Of a stretch of DNA of 64,000 bases, positions 1 through 9,034 are shown piece by piece. The stretch is from positions 62,001 to 126,000 of the forward strand of contig NZ_CP106759.1 in assembly GCF_025642255.1 (NCBI RefSeq), written 5' to 3'. How positions within the stretch are numbered: position 1 is the first letter of the stretch; the number at the start of each line of letters is the position of its first letter. The notes under the pieces were generated by a model that did not search any database, had not been told where the DNA came from, and was given only the letters and a program-made list of their open reading frames with translations. Source of the DNA: Stenotrophomonas maltophilia. GTDB taxonomy: Bacteria > Pseudomonadota > Gammaproteobacteria > Xanthomonadales > Xanthomonadaceae. The position numbers and the translations under genes were made by a program.

Positions 1-2
1 AC

Positions 3-515
3 CCCGGCACCGTGCTGGCCATGAAGCTGGACCAGCACGGCGGCCGCCTGGTCTGCCAGAAGGACAGCTTCCTGGCCGGGGCGCGCGGTGTGCAGATCGG
101 CGTGCAGTTCCAGCGCAAGATCATGACCGGCCTGTTCGGCGGCGAAGGCTTCATCATGCAGAAGCTGGAAGGCGATGGCTGGGTGTTCATCCACGCCGGA
201 GGCTGTGTGGTCGAGCGCGAACTGGCCGCCGGCGAGCGGCTGGACGTGGATACCGGCTGCGTGGTCGCCTACCACCCGACGGTGGACATGGACGTGCGCC
301 GGGTCAGTGGCATCAAGAGCATGGTGTTTGGTGGCGAGGGTGTGTTCCTGGCAACCCTGACCGGACCGGGCAAGGTCTGGCTGCAATCGCTGCCGTTCTC
401 GCGCCTGGCCGGCCGGATGTGGATGGCCGCGCCGCAGGGCGGCGGGCAGAACCGCGGCGAAGGCTCGGTGCTGGGCGGCATCGGCCGCATCCTCGACGGC
501 GACAACCGGTTCTGA
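3..515 (+). CDS. AIM24 / TIGR00266 family protein, 5' end cut by window edge
   Basis: The reading frame is open from the first bases, so the true start lies upstream and about 170 residues of the C-terminal part are visible. The segment carries the family pattern: a Cys-Gln-Lys-Asp stretch, FQRK, two FGGEG(F/V)(I/F) blocks, HAGG followed by VERELA, DTGC, and the closing LQSLPFSRLA. These belong to the TIGR00266 branch of the AIM24 beta-fold proteins. The biochemical role is unknown; the name derives from a yeast mitochondrial protein and the bacterial members are cytosolic. The protein ends with a glycine-rich tail. Family assignment is confident, function is not. A SMAG-type palindrome pair follows the stop codon. 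Confidence 0.85.
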   Translation, partial: PGTVLAMKLDQHGGRLVCQKDSFLAGARGVQIGVQFQRKIMTGLFGGEGFIMQKLEGDGWVFIHAGGCVVERELAAGERLDVDTGCVVAYHPTVDMDVRRVSGIKSMVFGGEGVFLATLTGPGKVWLQSLPFSRLAGRMWMAAPQGGGQNRGEGSVLGGIGRILDGDNRF

Positions 516-523
516 TCGCCTGC

Positions 524-597
524 GGGTAGCGCCGGGCCAAGCCCGGCGAGCGCAGCGGCCCTGAACTGCCCGCCAGGCCATGCCCGGCGCTACCCAT
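524..597. repeat. SMAG-like palindromic repeat pair
   Basis: Two GTAG-headed elements face each other: GGGTAGCGCCGGGCC with its matching GCCCGGCG arm, then an inverted copy ending in GGCGCTACCC. GTAG-headed palindromes of about 25 bases are the known SMAG repeats of S. maltophilia. The pair follows the AIM24 gene and may act as an mRNA-stabilising or terminating hairpin. Confidence 0.75.
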
Positions 598-697
598 GGC
601 GGTCCATGAATAGGGCGTCGTCCTGCCCTGCCCGGCCCGCCGTGGCTTCGGTATGCTGGCGCCCTTCCCTGAATCCGGCGCCGCGAGCGCATTGCCG

Positions 698-1690
698 ATG
701 AGCCTGTTCCGTCCCCGCGTGCTGCTGTCCGTTGCCCTGCTTGGCCTGCTGGCCGGTTGCGGTGGCGATCCGGTGCGTCCGGCGCCGCCGCCGGCGCCGA
801 CCGTGGTGCCGCAGGCCAAGCCGGTGAAGATCGGCATCGCGCTGGGCGGCGGCGCGGCCAAGGGCTTTGCCCACATCGGCGTGATCAAGATGCTCGAGGC
901 CAACGGCTTCGAGCCGGTGGTGGTGTCCGGCACCAGCGCCGGCAGTGTGGTCGGCGCGTTGTACGCCAGCGGCATGGATGCGTTCCAGATGCAGAGCCGG
1001 GCCGTCGCGCTGGATGAAGCCAGCATCCGCGACGTGCGCCTGTTCTCCGGCGGGCTGGTGCAGGGCCAGAAGCTGCAGGACTACGTCAACGAGCAGGTCG
1101 CCAACCGTCCGGCAGAGCGCCTGAAGAAGCCGTTCGCCGCCGTCGCCACCCAGCTCGAAACCGGCGAACGCGCGATCTTCGTGCGCGGCAACGTGGGCCA
1201 GGCCGTCCGTGCGTCCAGCAGCATCCCTGGCGTGTTCGAGCCGGTGAAGATCGGCGGCCGCAACTACGTCGATGGCGGCGTGGTCAGCCCGGTGCCGGTC
1301 GATGCCGCGCGCCAGCTCGGTGCCGACTTCGTGATCGCCGTGGACATCTCCAGCAAGGCCAGTGGCAAGGCACCGACTGACATGCTCGGCATCGTCAACC
1401 AGTCGATCGCGATCATGGGCCAGCGCCTGGGCGAGCAGGAACTGGCCCGCGCCGACATCGTGATCCGCCCGCGCGTGCTGGATATCGGTGCGGCTGATTT
1501 CAGCCAGCGCGGGACCGCGATCCTGGAGGGCGAAAAGGCGGCGATGGCCGCGATGCCGCAGATCCGCGCGAAGATCCAGCAGCTGCAGAAGGCGCGCGCC
1601 GCCGCGCTGGCACCGCCGCCGGTCGCCGCGCCGAAGTGCGAGGAGACCTCGCGGCTGGGCAGGCTGATGGGGCGCAAGGACAAGTGCTGA
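698..1690 (+). CDS. Patatin-like phospholipase, lipoprotein
   Basis: A 330-residue RssA-type patatin. The N-terminus is a lipoprotein signal with lipobox LLAGC (Cys21), so the enzyme should be membrane-anchored. The patatin oxyanion motif GGGAAKG lies at residues 50-56, the nucleophile elbow GTSAG at 78-82 (Ser80), and the catalytic aspartate in DGG at about 192. The family hydrolyses acyl chains of phospholipids with a Ser-Asp dyad. I chose the ATG at 698 because it begins the lipoprotein signal. An in-frame ATG 45 bases upstream would bury that signal and overlaps a sequence that looks more like a promoter -10 element. The gene is convergent with the Lrp regulator. Substrate and physiological role are unknown. 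Confidence 0.9.
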   Translation: MSLFRPRVLLSVALLGLLAGCGGDPVRPAPPPAPTVVPQAKPVKIGIALGGGAAKGFAHIGVIKMLEANGFEPVVVSGTSAGSVVGALYASGMDAFQMQSRAVALDEASIRDVRLFSGGLVQGQKLQDYVNEQVANRPAERLKKPFAAVATQLETGERAIFVRGNVGQAVRASSSIPGVFEPVKIGGRNYVDGGVVSPVPVDAARQLGADFVIAVDISSKASGKAPTDMLGIVNQSIAIMGQRLGEQELARADIVIRPRVLDIGAADFSQRGTAILEGEKAAMAAMPQIRAKIQQLQKARAAALAPPPVAAPKCEETSRLGRLMGRKDKC

Positions 1691-1703
1691 GCCCTCGCCC
1701 GCG

Positions 1704-1718
1704 CTGAGCGGTGCTCAG
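1704..1718. terminator. Small hairpin between convergent genes
   Basis: CTGAGC-GGT-GCTCAG forms a perfect 6-bp stem with a 3-base loop between the stops of the patatin and Lrp genes. There is no T-run, so it is at best a weak or factor-assisted terminator. Confidence 0.3.
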
Positions 1719-1720
1719 GG

Positions 1721-2200
1721 TTACAGCTGCGACAGTGGCAACGCCTGGAAGCCCTTCACCGTGCGCAGCACGAAGCTGGAATTGGCATCGGCCACGCCAC
1801 CGGCATTGAGCAGGCGGTCCAGCAGGAAGCGCGAGAAGTGCTCGAGGTCGCGCACGTAGACGTGCAACAGGTAATCCATGTCGCCGGTGAGCGCATGGCA
1901 GGCCACCACTTCATCCCAGCCCTGCACGCTGTCCACGAAATGCGCGATGGCCGCCTGGTCGTGCTTTTCCAGTTGCACCCGCACGAACGCCTGCAGGCCC
2001 AGCCGCAGCTGCCGGGGTTCCAGGCGCGCGCCATAGCCGACGATCACACCCTCGCTCTCCAGCCGCTGCAGGCGGCGCAGGCAGGCGGAGGGGGAGAGGT
2101 TCACCCGGGCCGCGAGCTCGGCATTGGTGGCGCGACCATCCCGCTGGATTTCGGCCAGCAGGCGTATATCCGTGCGATCGAACTGGACTTCTCCGGCCAT
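1721..2200 (-). CDS. Lrp/AsnC family transcriptional regulator
   Basis: A 159-residue regulator. The N-terminal AsnC winged helix-turn-helix (about residues 6-65) contains ATNAELAARVNLSPSACLRRL, and the C-terminal ligand-binding and oligomerisation domain includes GDMDYLLHVYVRD and ends near residue 155. The family binds DNA as dimers to octamers and usually senses amino acids. It is divergent from phhA across about 125 bases that contain two TTGC/GCAA dyads, so it is the obvious candidate to control phenylalanine hydroxylase, and possibly itself, in response to phenylalanine or tyrosine. The analogous activator of phh genes in Pseudomonas, PhhR, belongs to a different family, so the wiring here is inferred from position. 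Confidence 0.92.
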   Translation of the reverse strand: MAGEVQFDRTDIRLLAEIQRDGRATNAELAARVNLSPSACLRRLQRLESEGVIVGYGARLEPRQLRLGLQAFVRVQLEKHDQAAIAHFVDSVQGWDEVVACHALTGDMDYLLHVYVRDLEHFSRFLLDRLLNAGGVADANSSFVLRTVKGFQALPLSQL

Positions 2201-2215
2201 TGTTGCCCCGCAACA
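2201..2215. promoter_or_regulatory. Perfect dyad TGTTGC-CCC-GCAACA, putative Lrp-type operator
   Basis: A perfect 6-bp inverted repeat with a 3-base spacer directly before the regulator's start codon. It shares the GTTGC/GCAAC core with a second dyad nearer phhA. Likely an autoregulatory site, inferred from position. Confidence 0.55.
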
Positions 2216-2255
2216 TGGTGAGTACGCAAGGATATTGCGCCAGCAAGGTTATTCC

Positions 2256-2281
2256 GCGCAACTTTTGCAACCCTGTTGCGC
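2256..2281. promoter_or_regulatory. Dyad GCGCAAC-N12-GTTGCGC upstream of phhA
   Basis: A perfect 7-bp inverted repeat with a 12-base spacer that itself contains TTTTGCAA. It lies 45-70 bases before the phhA start, within the likely promoter. With the dyad at the regulator start it forms an array of GCAAC half-sites typical of cooperative Lrp-family binding. Confidence 0.55.
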
Positions 2282-2325
2282 CCGCACTGCCCTAGCATCG
2301 TGGACATCCCTTCAAGGAGCGTCCC

Positions 2326-3219
2326 ATGGATCCCGCCCAGCCCCGCCGCGTCGAACACCAGCAGACCGACAAGGGCTACGTGCCGGTGTACACCACCGCG
2401 CTCGTCGAGCAGCCGTGGGATACCTACAGCGCCGATGACCATGCGACGTGGAGCACGCTGTACCAGCGCCAGCGCGAACTGCTGGTCGGCCGTGCGTGCC
2501 GGGAGTTCCTGGACGCGCAGGACGAGATGGGCATGAGCGCGCACATGATTCCGCGCTTCGACCAGCTGAATGAAGTACTCGGCGCAGCCACCGGCTGGAC
2601 GCTGGTGGGCGTGGAGGGGCTGCTGCCGGAGCTGGACTTCTTCGACCACCTGGCCAACCGCCGCTTCCCGGTCACGTGGTGGATCCGTCGCCCCGACCAG
2701 ATCGACTACATCGCCGAGCCGGACCTGTTCCACGATCTGTTCGGCCATGTGCCGCTGCTGATGAATCCGGTGTTTGCCGATTACATGGAGGCCTACGGCC
2801 GTGGCGGTGTCAAAGCCCACGCCATCGGTCCGGAGGCGCTGCAGAACCTCACGCGCCTGTACTGGTACACGGTGGAGTTCGGCCTGATCGATACCCCGGA
2901 TGGCCTGCGCATCTACGGCGCCGGTATCGTCTCGTCAAAGGGCGAATCGCTGTACTCGCTGGAATCGGCCGCGCCCAACCGCATCGGCTTCGACCTGCAG
3001 CGCATCATGCGCACGCGCTACCGCATCGATACCTTCCAGAAGACCTACTTCGTCATCGACAGCTTCGAGCAGCTGATGCAGGCGACGTCGCCGGACTTCA
3101 CCCCGATCTATGCCTCGCTGGCCGAGCAGCAGCACCTGCCGGCCGGTGACGTGCAGGCCGACGACCGTGTGTTCCAGAAGGGAACCGGCGAAGGCTGGGC
3201 CGACGGCGGCGACGTGTGA
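2326..3219 (+). CDS. phhA: Phenylalanine-4-hydroxylase
   Basis: A 297-residue monomeric-type bacterial aromatic amino acid hydroxylase that converts L-phenylalanine to tyrosine using O2 and tetrahydropterin. The non-haem iron triad is visible: His136 and His141 in FHDLFGHVPLL and Glu184 in YWYTVEFGL. Typical signatures flank it, including PRFDQLNEVL and the region around GIVSSKGE. There is no N-terminal ACT domain, as expected for bacterial enzymes. The ATG is preceded by AAGGAG at good spacing. No pterin carbinolamine dehydratase (phhB) lies next to it in the window. It is divergent from an Lrp-type regulator that probably controls it. Confidence 0.97.
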   Translation: MDPAQPRRVEHQQTDKGYVPVYTTALVEQPWDTYSADDHATWSTLYQRQRELLVGRACREFLDAQDEMGMSAHMIPRFDQLNEVLGAATGWTLVGVEGLLPELDFFDHLANRRFPVTWWIRRPDQIDYIAEPDLFHDLFGHVPLLMNPVFADYMEAYGRGGVKAHAIGPEALQNLTRLYWYTVEFGLIDTPDGLRIYGAGIVSSKGESLYSLESAAPNRIGFDLQRIMRTRYRIDTFQKTYFVIDSFEQLMQATSPDFTPIYASLAEQQHLPAGDVQADDRVFQKGTGEGWADGGDV

Positions 3220-3266
3220 TGCGGCAGGGGCATCCCTAGGGCCGGCTCCACGCCCGGCTCCGCGGG

Positions 3267-4367
3267 TCAGCGCGGGTATGCCAGCAGCAGCACCAGATCC
3301 TCGTCACCCACCTGCTGCAGTGCATGCGAACTGCCTTTGCGCGTCAGCAGGGCATCGCCTGCGCTGACGTCGTACTGCCTTCCGTCCAGCACGTAGCTGC
3401 CTTTCCCGCTGACGATGTAGTAGATCTCGTCCTTGTGCTGCGGATGCAGGCCGATGCCTGCACCCTTGTGCAGCACGCGCTTGCGCAGCACGAACGGCAG
3501 GTTCTTCTCTCCGGCGAAGAACGGATAGGCCGTGGTCGGCCCGGCGCCACCATGCGGGCCGGGCTGGCGGATGGCGATGTCATGCTCATGGACCACGCGC
3601 GAGGGCTGCGCCGGTTGCCCGCCCTGCCCCGCCGCCGCGCCCACGTCACAGTCGATGTCGCGCACGAGTGCATCTTCCAGCCCCGGCTGCAGCACCCTCC
3701 ACTCGCGCAGCACCAGGCAGGCAACGGCGTTGGCGCCGGCCACACTGAAGTGGGTGCCGTCGGCCTTGCCCTGCTCGGGCACGAACAGGAAGTAGGGGCG
3801 TGCACCCTGCTCGCCCAGCGCGCGTATCCAGCGCGTGCTGCGGTCGTTGAGTTCGATCAGGGCAACGCGCTCGCGCGCGGCCAGCTGCTGCATCGCCCGC
3901 GTGTAACGCGCATGTGTGTCCAGCAGCGAACCGAAGTCATACAGCAGCCGCGCCACCGGCGTGACCAGCACCGGCGTGGCGCCCTTGTCGCGCGCCACCT
4001 GCACGTAACGCATCAGCAGGCGCGGATAGTCGCTGTCCGGATCGGTATAGCGCGTGGGATCTTCGAACTTGGCGTCGTTATGGCCGAACTGGATCAGCAG
4101 CACGTCGCCACGGCGCAGCTCGGTGGCGATCGCATCCAAGCGGCCTTCATCGATGAAGCTGCGCGTGCTGCGGCCTCCCCGGGCGTGGTTGCGCACTTCG
4201 AACCGCGCCGGATCGAGGTAGCTCTGCAGGGCCTGGCCCCAGCCCGCCTGCGGCGCGCGCTCGGGACCGTACTCGGCCGCGGTGGAGTCACCTGCGATGA
4301 ACACCCGCACCGGCGCCGCCTGCGCGGTGGTGCACGACAGCAGCAACAACAGCAACAGCCTTCGCAT
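3267..4367 (-). CDS. SGNH/GDSL acetylesterase fused to a C-terminal cupin domain
   Basis: A 366-residue secreted protein. The signal peptide (about 1-18) is followed by an SGNH hydrolase of the rhamnogalacturonan-acetylesterase type: FIAGDSTAAEYG (Ser28), GG in block II, FGHND (Asn97) and DGTHFS (Asp203, His206). From about residue 255 a single cupin barrel follows, with a metal-binding set HPQHKDE and a downstream His in SSHAL. The ATG at 4367 has AGGAG at ideal spacing, and the longer upstream frame lacks a ribosome site. It is the last gene after kduI-kduD, separated by a SMAG pair. The likely role is removal of acetyl groups from a uronate-containing polysaccharide in the periplasm. The cupin partner is unusual; it may bind sugar or metal. 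Confidence 0.85.
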   Translation of the reverse strand: MRRLLLLLLLSCTTAQAAPVRVFIAGDSTAAEYGPERAPQAGWGQALQSYLDPARFEVRNHARGGRSTRSFIDEGRLDAIATELRRGDVLLIQFGHNDAKFEDPTRYTDPDSDYPRLLMRYVQVARDKGATPVLVTPVARLLYDFGSLLDTHARYTRAMQQLAARERVALIELNDRSTRWIRALGEQGARPYFLFVPEQGKADGTHFSVAGANAVACLVLREWRVLQPGLEDALVRDIDCDVGAAAGQGGQPAQPSRVVHEHDIAIRQPGPHGGAGPTTAYPFFAGEKNLPFVLRKRVLHKGAGIGLHPQHKDEIYYIVSGKGSYVLDGRQYDVSAGDALLTRKGSSHALQQVGDEDLVLLLAYPR

Positions 4368-4378
4368 CGCGGCACTCC

Positions 4379-4448
4379 TGTAGAGCCGAGCCATGCTCGG
4401 CTGTTTTTCGATCAGAGCGCGACAGCCGAGCATGGGCTCGGCTCTACA
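4379..4448. repeat. SMAG repeat pair in opposite orientation
   Basis: Two GTAG-type palindromes (core AGCCGAGC-CAT-GCTCGGCT) face each other across about 18 bases, so the unit as a whole is also an inverted repeat. The rightward-facing element is followed by TTTTT and could terminate plus-strand transcripts. It sits between kduD and the SGNH/cupin gene and may lower expression of the latter. Confidence 0.85.
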
Positions 4449-4460
4449 GACCGGTGTGCC

Positions 4461-5216
4461 TCAGCGCGCCAACCAGCCACCATCGACCGGCAGCACGGCG
4501 CCGTTGATGTAATCCGATGCGCTGGATGCCAGGAACACCGCCGCGCCGGCCAGATCCTCCGGTGTGCCCCAACGGCCGGCCGGAATGCGATCCAGGATCG
4601 CCTTGTTGCGGTCGGCATCGGCACGTAGGGCCGCCGTGTTGTCCGTGGCCATGTAGCCCGGCGCGATCGCGTTGATGTTGACGCCCTTGCCGGCCCATTC
4701 GTTGGCCAGCAGGCGGGTGATGCCGGCGATGCCACTCTTGCTGGCGGTGTACGACGGCACCCGGATGCCGCCCTGGAACGACAGCATCGAGGCGATGTTG
4801 ATGATCTTGCCGCTGCCCTGGGCGATGAAATGACGGCCCGCCGCCTGCGAGATGAAGAACGCCGACTTGATGTTGACGTTCATCACGTCATCCCAGTCCT
4901 GTTCGCTGAACTCCACCGCGTCGGCGCGGCGGATCAGGCCGGCATTGTTGACCAGGATATCCAGGCCACCCAGTCCCTCGATGGTTTCGCGCACCACGCG
5001 CTCGACCGGCTCGATGCTGATCAGGTTGGCTTCCACCGCCAGGCAGCGTCGGCCGAGCGCGGTGATCTTCTCGATGGTTTCGGTGGGCGGCGCGATGCCG
5101 GCCACGGCGACATCGGCGCCGGCGGTGGCCAGCGCAACCGCGATACCTTGGCCCAGACCGGTATTACCACCGGTTACCAGAGCGACTTTGCCTTCCAGGC
5201 TGAAGGGATTGGCCAT
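4461..5216 (-). CDS. kduD: 2-dehydro-3-deoxy-D-gluconate 5-dehydrogenase
   Basis: A 251-residue short-chain dehydrogenase that reduces 2,5-diketo-3-deoxygluconate to 2-keto-3-deoxygluconate (KDG), the step after KduI. Visible features are the nucleotide-binding glycine motif TGGNTGLGQG, NNAG in the central strand, the catalytic Tyr-x-x-x-Lys in SYTASKSG, and the C-terminal YINGAVLPVDGGW typical of the KduD branch. The start is the ATG opening MANPFSLEGK; the frame stays open for 65 codons upstream but without family similarity. It follows kduI by 80 bases on the same strand. Together with kduI, kdgK and eda in this window it completes the unsaturated-uronate branch of pectin-type catabolism. 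Confidence 0.95.
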   Translation of the reverse strand: MANPFSLEGKVALVTGGNTGLGQGIAVALATAGADVAVAGIAPPTETIEKITALGRRCLAVEANLISIEPVERVVRETIEGLGGLDILVNNAGLIRRADAVEFSEQDWDDVMNVNIKSAFFISQAAGRHFIAQGSGKIINIASMLSFQGGIRVPSYTASKSGIAGITRLLANEWAGKGVNINAIAPGYMATDNTAALRADADRNKAILDRIPAGRWGTPEDLAGAAVFLASSASDYINGAVLPVDGGWLAR

Positions 5217-5296
5217 TGCGTGTGCGTTCCTTGGTAGAGGTGTGCGTGATGCAGGCGAACGGCCACCGGCACGCGTGCGCGGCGGCCAGGCAGGAC

Positions 5297-6193
<897 letters not shown>

Positions 6194-6213
6194 TCAGGGG
6201 GATTCTAGCGACG

Positions 6214-6229
6214 TTGGTAACCGGTGTCA
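6214..6229. promoter_or_regulatory. Putative LacI-regulator operator upstream of kduI
   Basis: On the minus strand the site reads TGACACCGGTTACCAA. It shares TGACACCGG with the site upstream of the TRAP operon and a 13-base core (GGTAACCGGTGTC) with a copy inside the TonB receptor gene. It lies between the regulator stop and kduI. The CCGG-centred near-palindrome fits LacI-family operators. Confidence 0.65.
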
Positions 6230-6329
6230 TTTTGCGCCGCACGATAGCGCTCAACGATCGCGGCAAGGTGAGGCGGCTTCAACGGAGTCGCAGGCAGGCC
6301 TGCGGGCTACCGGACTGATCCCCGCCGGA

Positions 6330-7388
6330 TCAGTCCTCCGGCGGCTGGCAGGAGTCGCGCACGATCAGGTGCGGGCGCACGCTGGCGATCTGCAGCGCCG
6401 GTTGGCCGTCGGGCTGGATCAGCATCGCCGCAGCGGTGCGGCCGGTATCGCGGGTATGGCGCCGTACCGAGGTCAGCGACGGCCACAGGCGCGAGGCCAG
6501 CGGGCTGTCGTCGTAGCCGATGATGGACAGCTGGCGCGGGATGTTGATGCCTGCACGCAGCGCCACCTTGTAGATGCCCGCCGCCATTTCATCGTTCCCG
6601 GTGAAGATCGCGGTCGGCCGGCGCTTGCCCAGCAGCAGCTTCTCGGCGGCGGCCACACCCGATTCAAAGGTGTAGCCCGCCTCGATGATGCGGTCCTTGG
6701 GCAGCTCGATGCCACGCTGCGACAGCGCATCGATGAAGCCGGCGGTACGCTCGTGCGCCGAACGATAGGCGCTGGGCCCGGTCACCAGGGCGATGTCGCG
6801 GTGGCCCAGCGAGAGCAGGTAGTCGGCGGCTTCGGCGGCGCCGTCACGATCGTGGGTGACCACCATCTGCGAACTCTCGTCCAGCGGCAGCGCAGCCACG
6901 CGGGTGAAGCGGCAGCCGATCTCATCCAGCATGTCCGCCAGCGCCTGGTCCTCGGAGGCACGCGGCACCAGGATCACCCCATGCAGCTTCTGCTGCTGCA
7001 CGAAGCGGCGCACGCCGTCGATGTAGCCCGGGCTGCGGCTGTCGCAGGGGTGCACGACCAGCTCGAAGCTGGAACCGCGCAGCGCGTCGAGTGCACCGTA
7101 CTGCATGTCCACGATGTACTGGGCGGTGGGGTTGTCGTAGACCATGCCGATCAGGAAGGATCGACGGAAGGCCAGGCCGCGCGCCAGCGGATCGGGCGTA
7201 TAGCCCACCTCGCGCATCAGGGCTTCTACCTTGTCGCGCGTGTCCTTGCGCACCAGCGGTGAGTTGTTGATGATCCTTGAAACCGTTTTCTTGGACACTC
7301 CGGACAGTCGCGCGATGTCGTTGATCGTGGCTGCCTTGCCTTTGGCCAATGCCGGCGTGGCGGCATCATTCTTGTTGCGCACTGACAT
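6330..7388 (-). CDS. LacI family transcriptional regulator of the uronate locus (KdgR-like)
   Basis: A 352-residue regulator with an N-terminal LacI helix-turn-helix (about residues 20-45: TINDIARLSGVSKKTVSRI, then hinge residues) and a periplasmic-binding-protein-like effector domain, including TGNDEMAAGIYK and IIGYDDSPLASRL. About 17 extra residues precede the helix-turn-helix. It is the last gene of the hydratase-TRAP-GH43 operon, so the regulator is likely expressed with its targets, and it sits directly before kduI. A shared motif upstream of the locus's transcription units is its probable operator. The inducer is likely KDG or a related keto-deoxy sugar acid, by analogy with known uronate regulators. 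It plays the role of KdgR but belongs to the LacI family, unlike enterobacterial KdgR (IclR family). Confidence 0.9.
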   Translation of the reverse strand: MSVRNKNDAATPALAKGKAATINDIARLSGVSKKTVSRIINNSPLVRKDTRDKVEALMREVGYTPDPLARGLAFRRSFLIGMVYDNPTAQYIVDMQYGALDALRGSSFELVVHPCDSRSPGYIDGVRRFVQQQKLHGVILVPRASEDQALADMLDEIGCRFTRVAALPLDESSQMVVTHDRDGAAEAADYLLSLGHRDIALVTGPSAYRSAHERTAGFIDALSQRGIELPKDRIIEAGYTFESGVAAAEKLLLGKRRPTAIFTGNDEMAAGIYKVALRAGINIPRQLSIIGYDDSPLASRLWPSLTSVRRHTRDTGRTAAAMLIQPDGQPALQIASVRPHLIVRDSCQPPED

Positions 7389-7428
7389 GTAATGGACCAG
7401 GTAAGTCGGGGGATTTCCGGCCGCGCAC

Positions 7429-9018
7429 TCAGTCCAGCGCGCGGTAGCGGAAGCTGCGGAAGGTCACCGCACCGTCACCGGCAGCGTACAGCGCCGGCTT
7501 CAGGGCGAGAAACTTACCAGCCACATTGTGATGGTAACCCGAGGTTTCCATCTGAACCGGGTACTTCTGCCAGGTCCGGCCGTCGCTGCTGGTATGGAAG
7601 GTGACGATATGGCGGTTGTTGGTGACGCGCAGCCAGAGCCGCCCGCCGCGCTCGCTGGGCGCAAGCCGGGCAGGGCGTTCCTCGCCGTAACGGTGCATGA
7701 TGAACTGCTCGCCGTTGCTGCCCACGCCCACATAAAGACGGTCGCTGTAGAACAGCAGCGCGCCCCCGACTGCGCCCGGCGCTACCTCCAGCTCCACCTC
7801 GAACTGGTAGGCCGGATCGCCGGCGATGGTGGTCAGCGGAGACGCATCGCGCGGCGCACTGCCCTTGCCCTGCATCACCAGCCCATCGCCGCTGAAGCGC
7901 AGGCGCTCGTATTCGTCACTGCCCGGGTTGAAGAACGCCCACTGTGGCCCGAGCCTGCCGCCGCGGAAATCATCCGAAAGCGCCATGCCGTGCGGTGCCA
8001 GGCCGCTTCCGGAAGGCTTGCGCAGCGGTTGGCCGAGGTCACCGCCCCTGGCCACGAACCAGCCATCGTCCGTCCACTCGATCGGGTCCAGCAGGGTCTG
8101 CCGGCCCAGGGTCCAGAAGCCGTTCTCATACCCGTGGTACATCATCCACCAGCGACCGTCGGTGCCTTCGATCACTGTCGCGTGGCCTCGTGACCACCAC
8201 GGCTCGGACGCCGACTGCGTGCGCGTGATCGGATTGTTCGGTGCGTTCTGCCAGGGCCCATGGATGGAGCGCGAGCGCGCAGTGATCACCATGTGCCCGG
8301 TGGGTGGGCCGGCGGTGCCTCCCACGGCGGTGGTCATGTAGTACCAGCCCTCGCGGAAGTGGATCTTCGGTCCTTCCTGCGCATAGGCTTCCACATCCCA
8401 GCTCTGCGGATAGCGCCAGCCGTCGTAGACATGCTTCGGTGTGCCGACCACGCTCAGCCCGTCATCGGCCAGCTGCACATAGTCGCCTCCGCTGAGAAAC
8501 AGGTAGCGCTTGCCGTCCTCGCCCACCGCATGGCCGGGGTCGATGTAGCCGCCCAGGCCGATGTCGATCGGATCGCTCCACGGCCCGCGGATGTCATCGG
8601 CCCACACCACGAAGTTGCTGCGGTGTTCGCCGGTCCGGGCCGGGAAGTAGATGAAGTAGCGACCCTGGTGCTTGACGATGTCCGGTGCCCAGATCGCACC
8701 CACGTTGCGGGTGATGGCATGACCCAGCGGCTGCCAGTTGACCAGGTCCCGCGAATGCCAGATCGGCAGGCCGGGATAGGCGTCGAAGGAGGACAGGGTC
8801 AGGTAGTAGTCCTGTCCGTCCTTCAGTACCGACGGATCGGGGCGGTCGCCGGCCAGCACCGGGTTCAGGTAGGTGCCGTCGCCGAGATCGGCCTGGCGCT
8901 GGTTCTCCAGCCCACGTGCCCAGGTTGGTGAGGCCGGGCCGGAGGCCAGCGCCGGAAGCGCGGCCAGAAGCAGGCTGGCCAGGGCCACGGCAGGGATGCG
9001 GCGAAGCGGACGGTGCAT
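7429..9018 (-). CDS. Glycoside hydrolase family 43 protein, secreted
   Basis: A 529-residue enzyme with signal peptide (about 1-25) and a five-bladed propeller domain. The catalytic residues are visible: Asp61 (base, GDRPDPSVL), Asp113 (IWAPDIV) and Glu215 (general acid, AQEGPKI). A second beta-sandwich domain (about residues 355-527, beginning SDDFRGGRLGPQWAFFNPG) matches the C-terminal module of beta-xylosidase/arabinofuranosidase-type GH43 proteins. It probably removes neutral side-chain sugars (xylose or arabinose) from the target polysaccharide in the periplasm. It lies 16 bases after the TRAP large permease and 40 bases before the regulator on the same strand. The exact linkage cannot be read from sequence. 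Confidence 0.9.
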   Translation of the reverse strand: MHRPLRRIPAVALASLLLAALPALASGPASPTWARGLENQRQADLGDGTYLNPVLAGDRPDPSVLKDGQDYYLTLSSFDAYPGLPIWHSRDLVNWQPLGHAITRNVGAIWAPDIVKHQGRYFIYFPARTGEHRSNFVVWADDIRGPWSDPIDIGLGGYIDPGHAVGEDGKRYLFLSGGDYVQLADDGLSVVGTPKHVYDGWRYPQSWDVEAYAQEGPKIHFREGWYYMTTAVGGTAGPPTGHMVITARSRSIHGPWQNAPNNPITRTQSASEPWWSRGHATVIEGTDGRWWMMYHGYENGFWTLGRQTLLDPIEWTDDGWFVARGGDLGQPLRKPSGSGLAPHGMALSDDFRGGRLGPQWAFFNPGSDEYERLRFSGDGLVMQGKGSAPRDASPLTTIAGDPAYQFEVELEVAPGAVGGALLFYSDRLYVGVGSNGEQFIMHRYGEERPARLAPSERGGRLWLRVTNNRHIVTFHTSSDGRTWQKYPVQMETSGYHHNVAGKFLALKPALYAAGDGAVTFRSFRYRALD

Positions 9019-9034
9019 GGCAGCGGTCTCCGGC

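Noticed and set aside
653..697. Earlier ATG for the patatin-like gene
   Set aside because: It would add 15 residues before a perfect lipoprotein signal and overlaps a promoter-like sequence.
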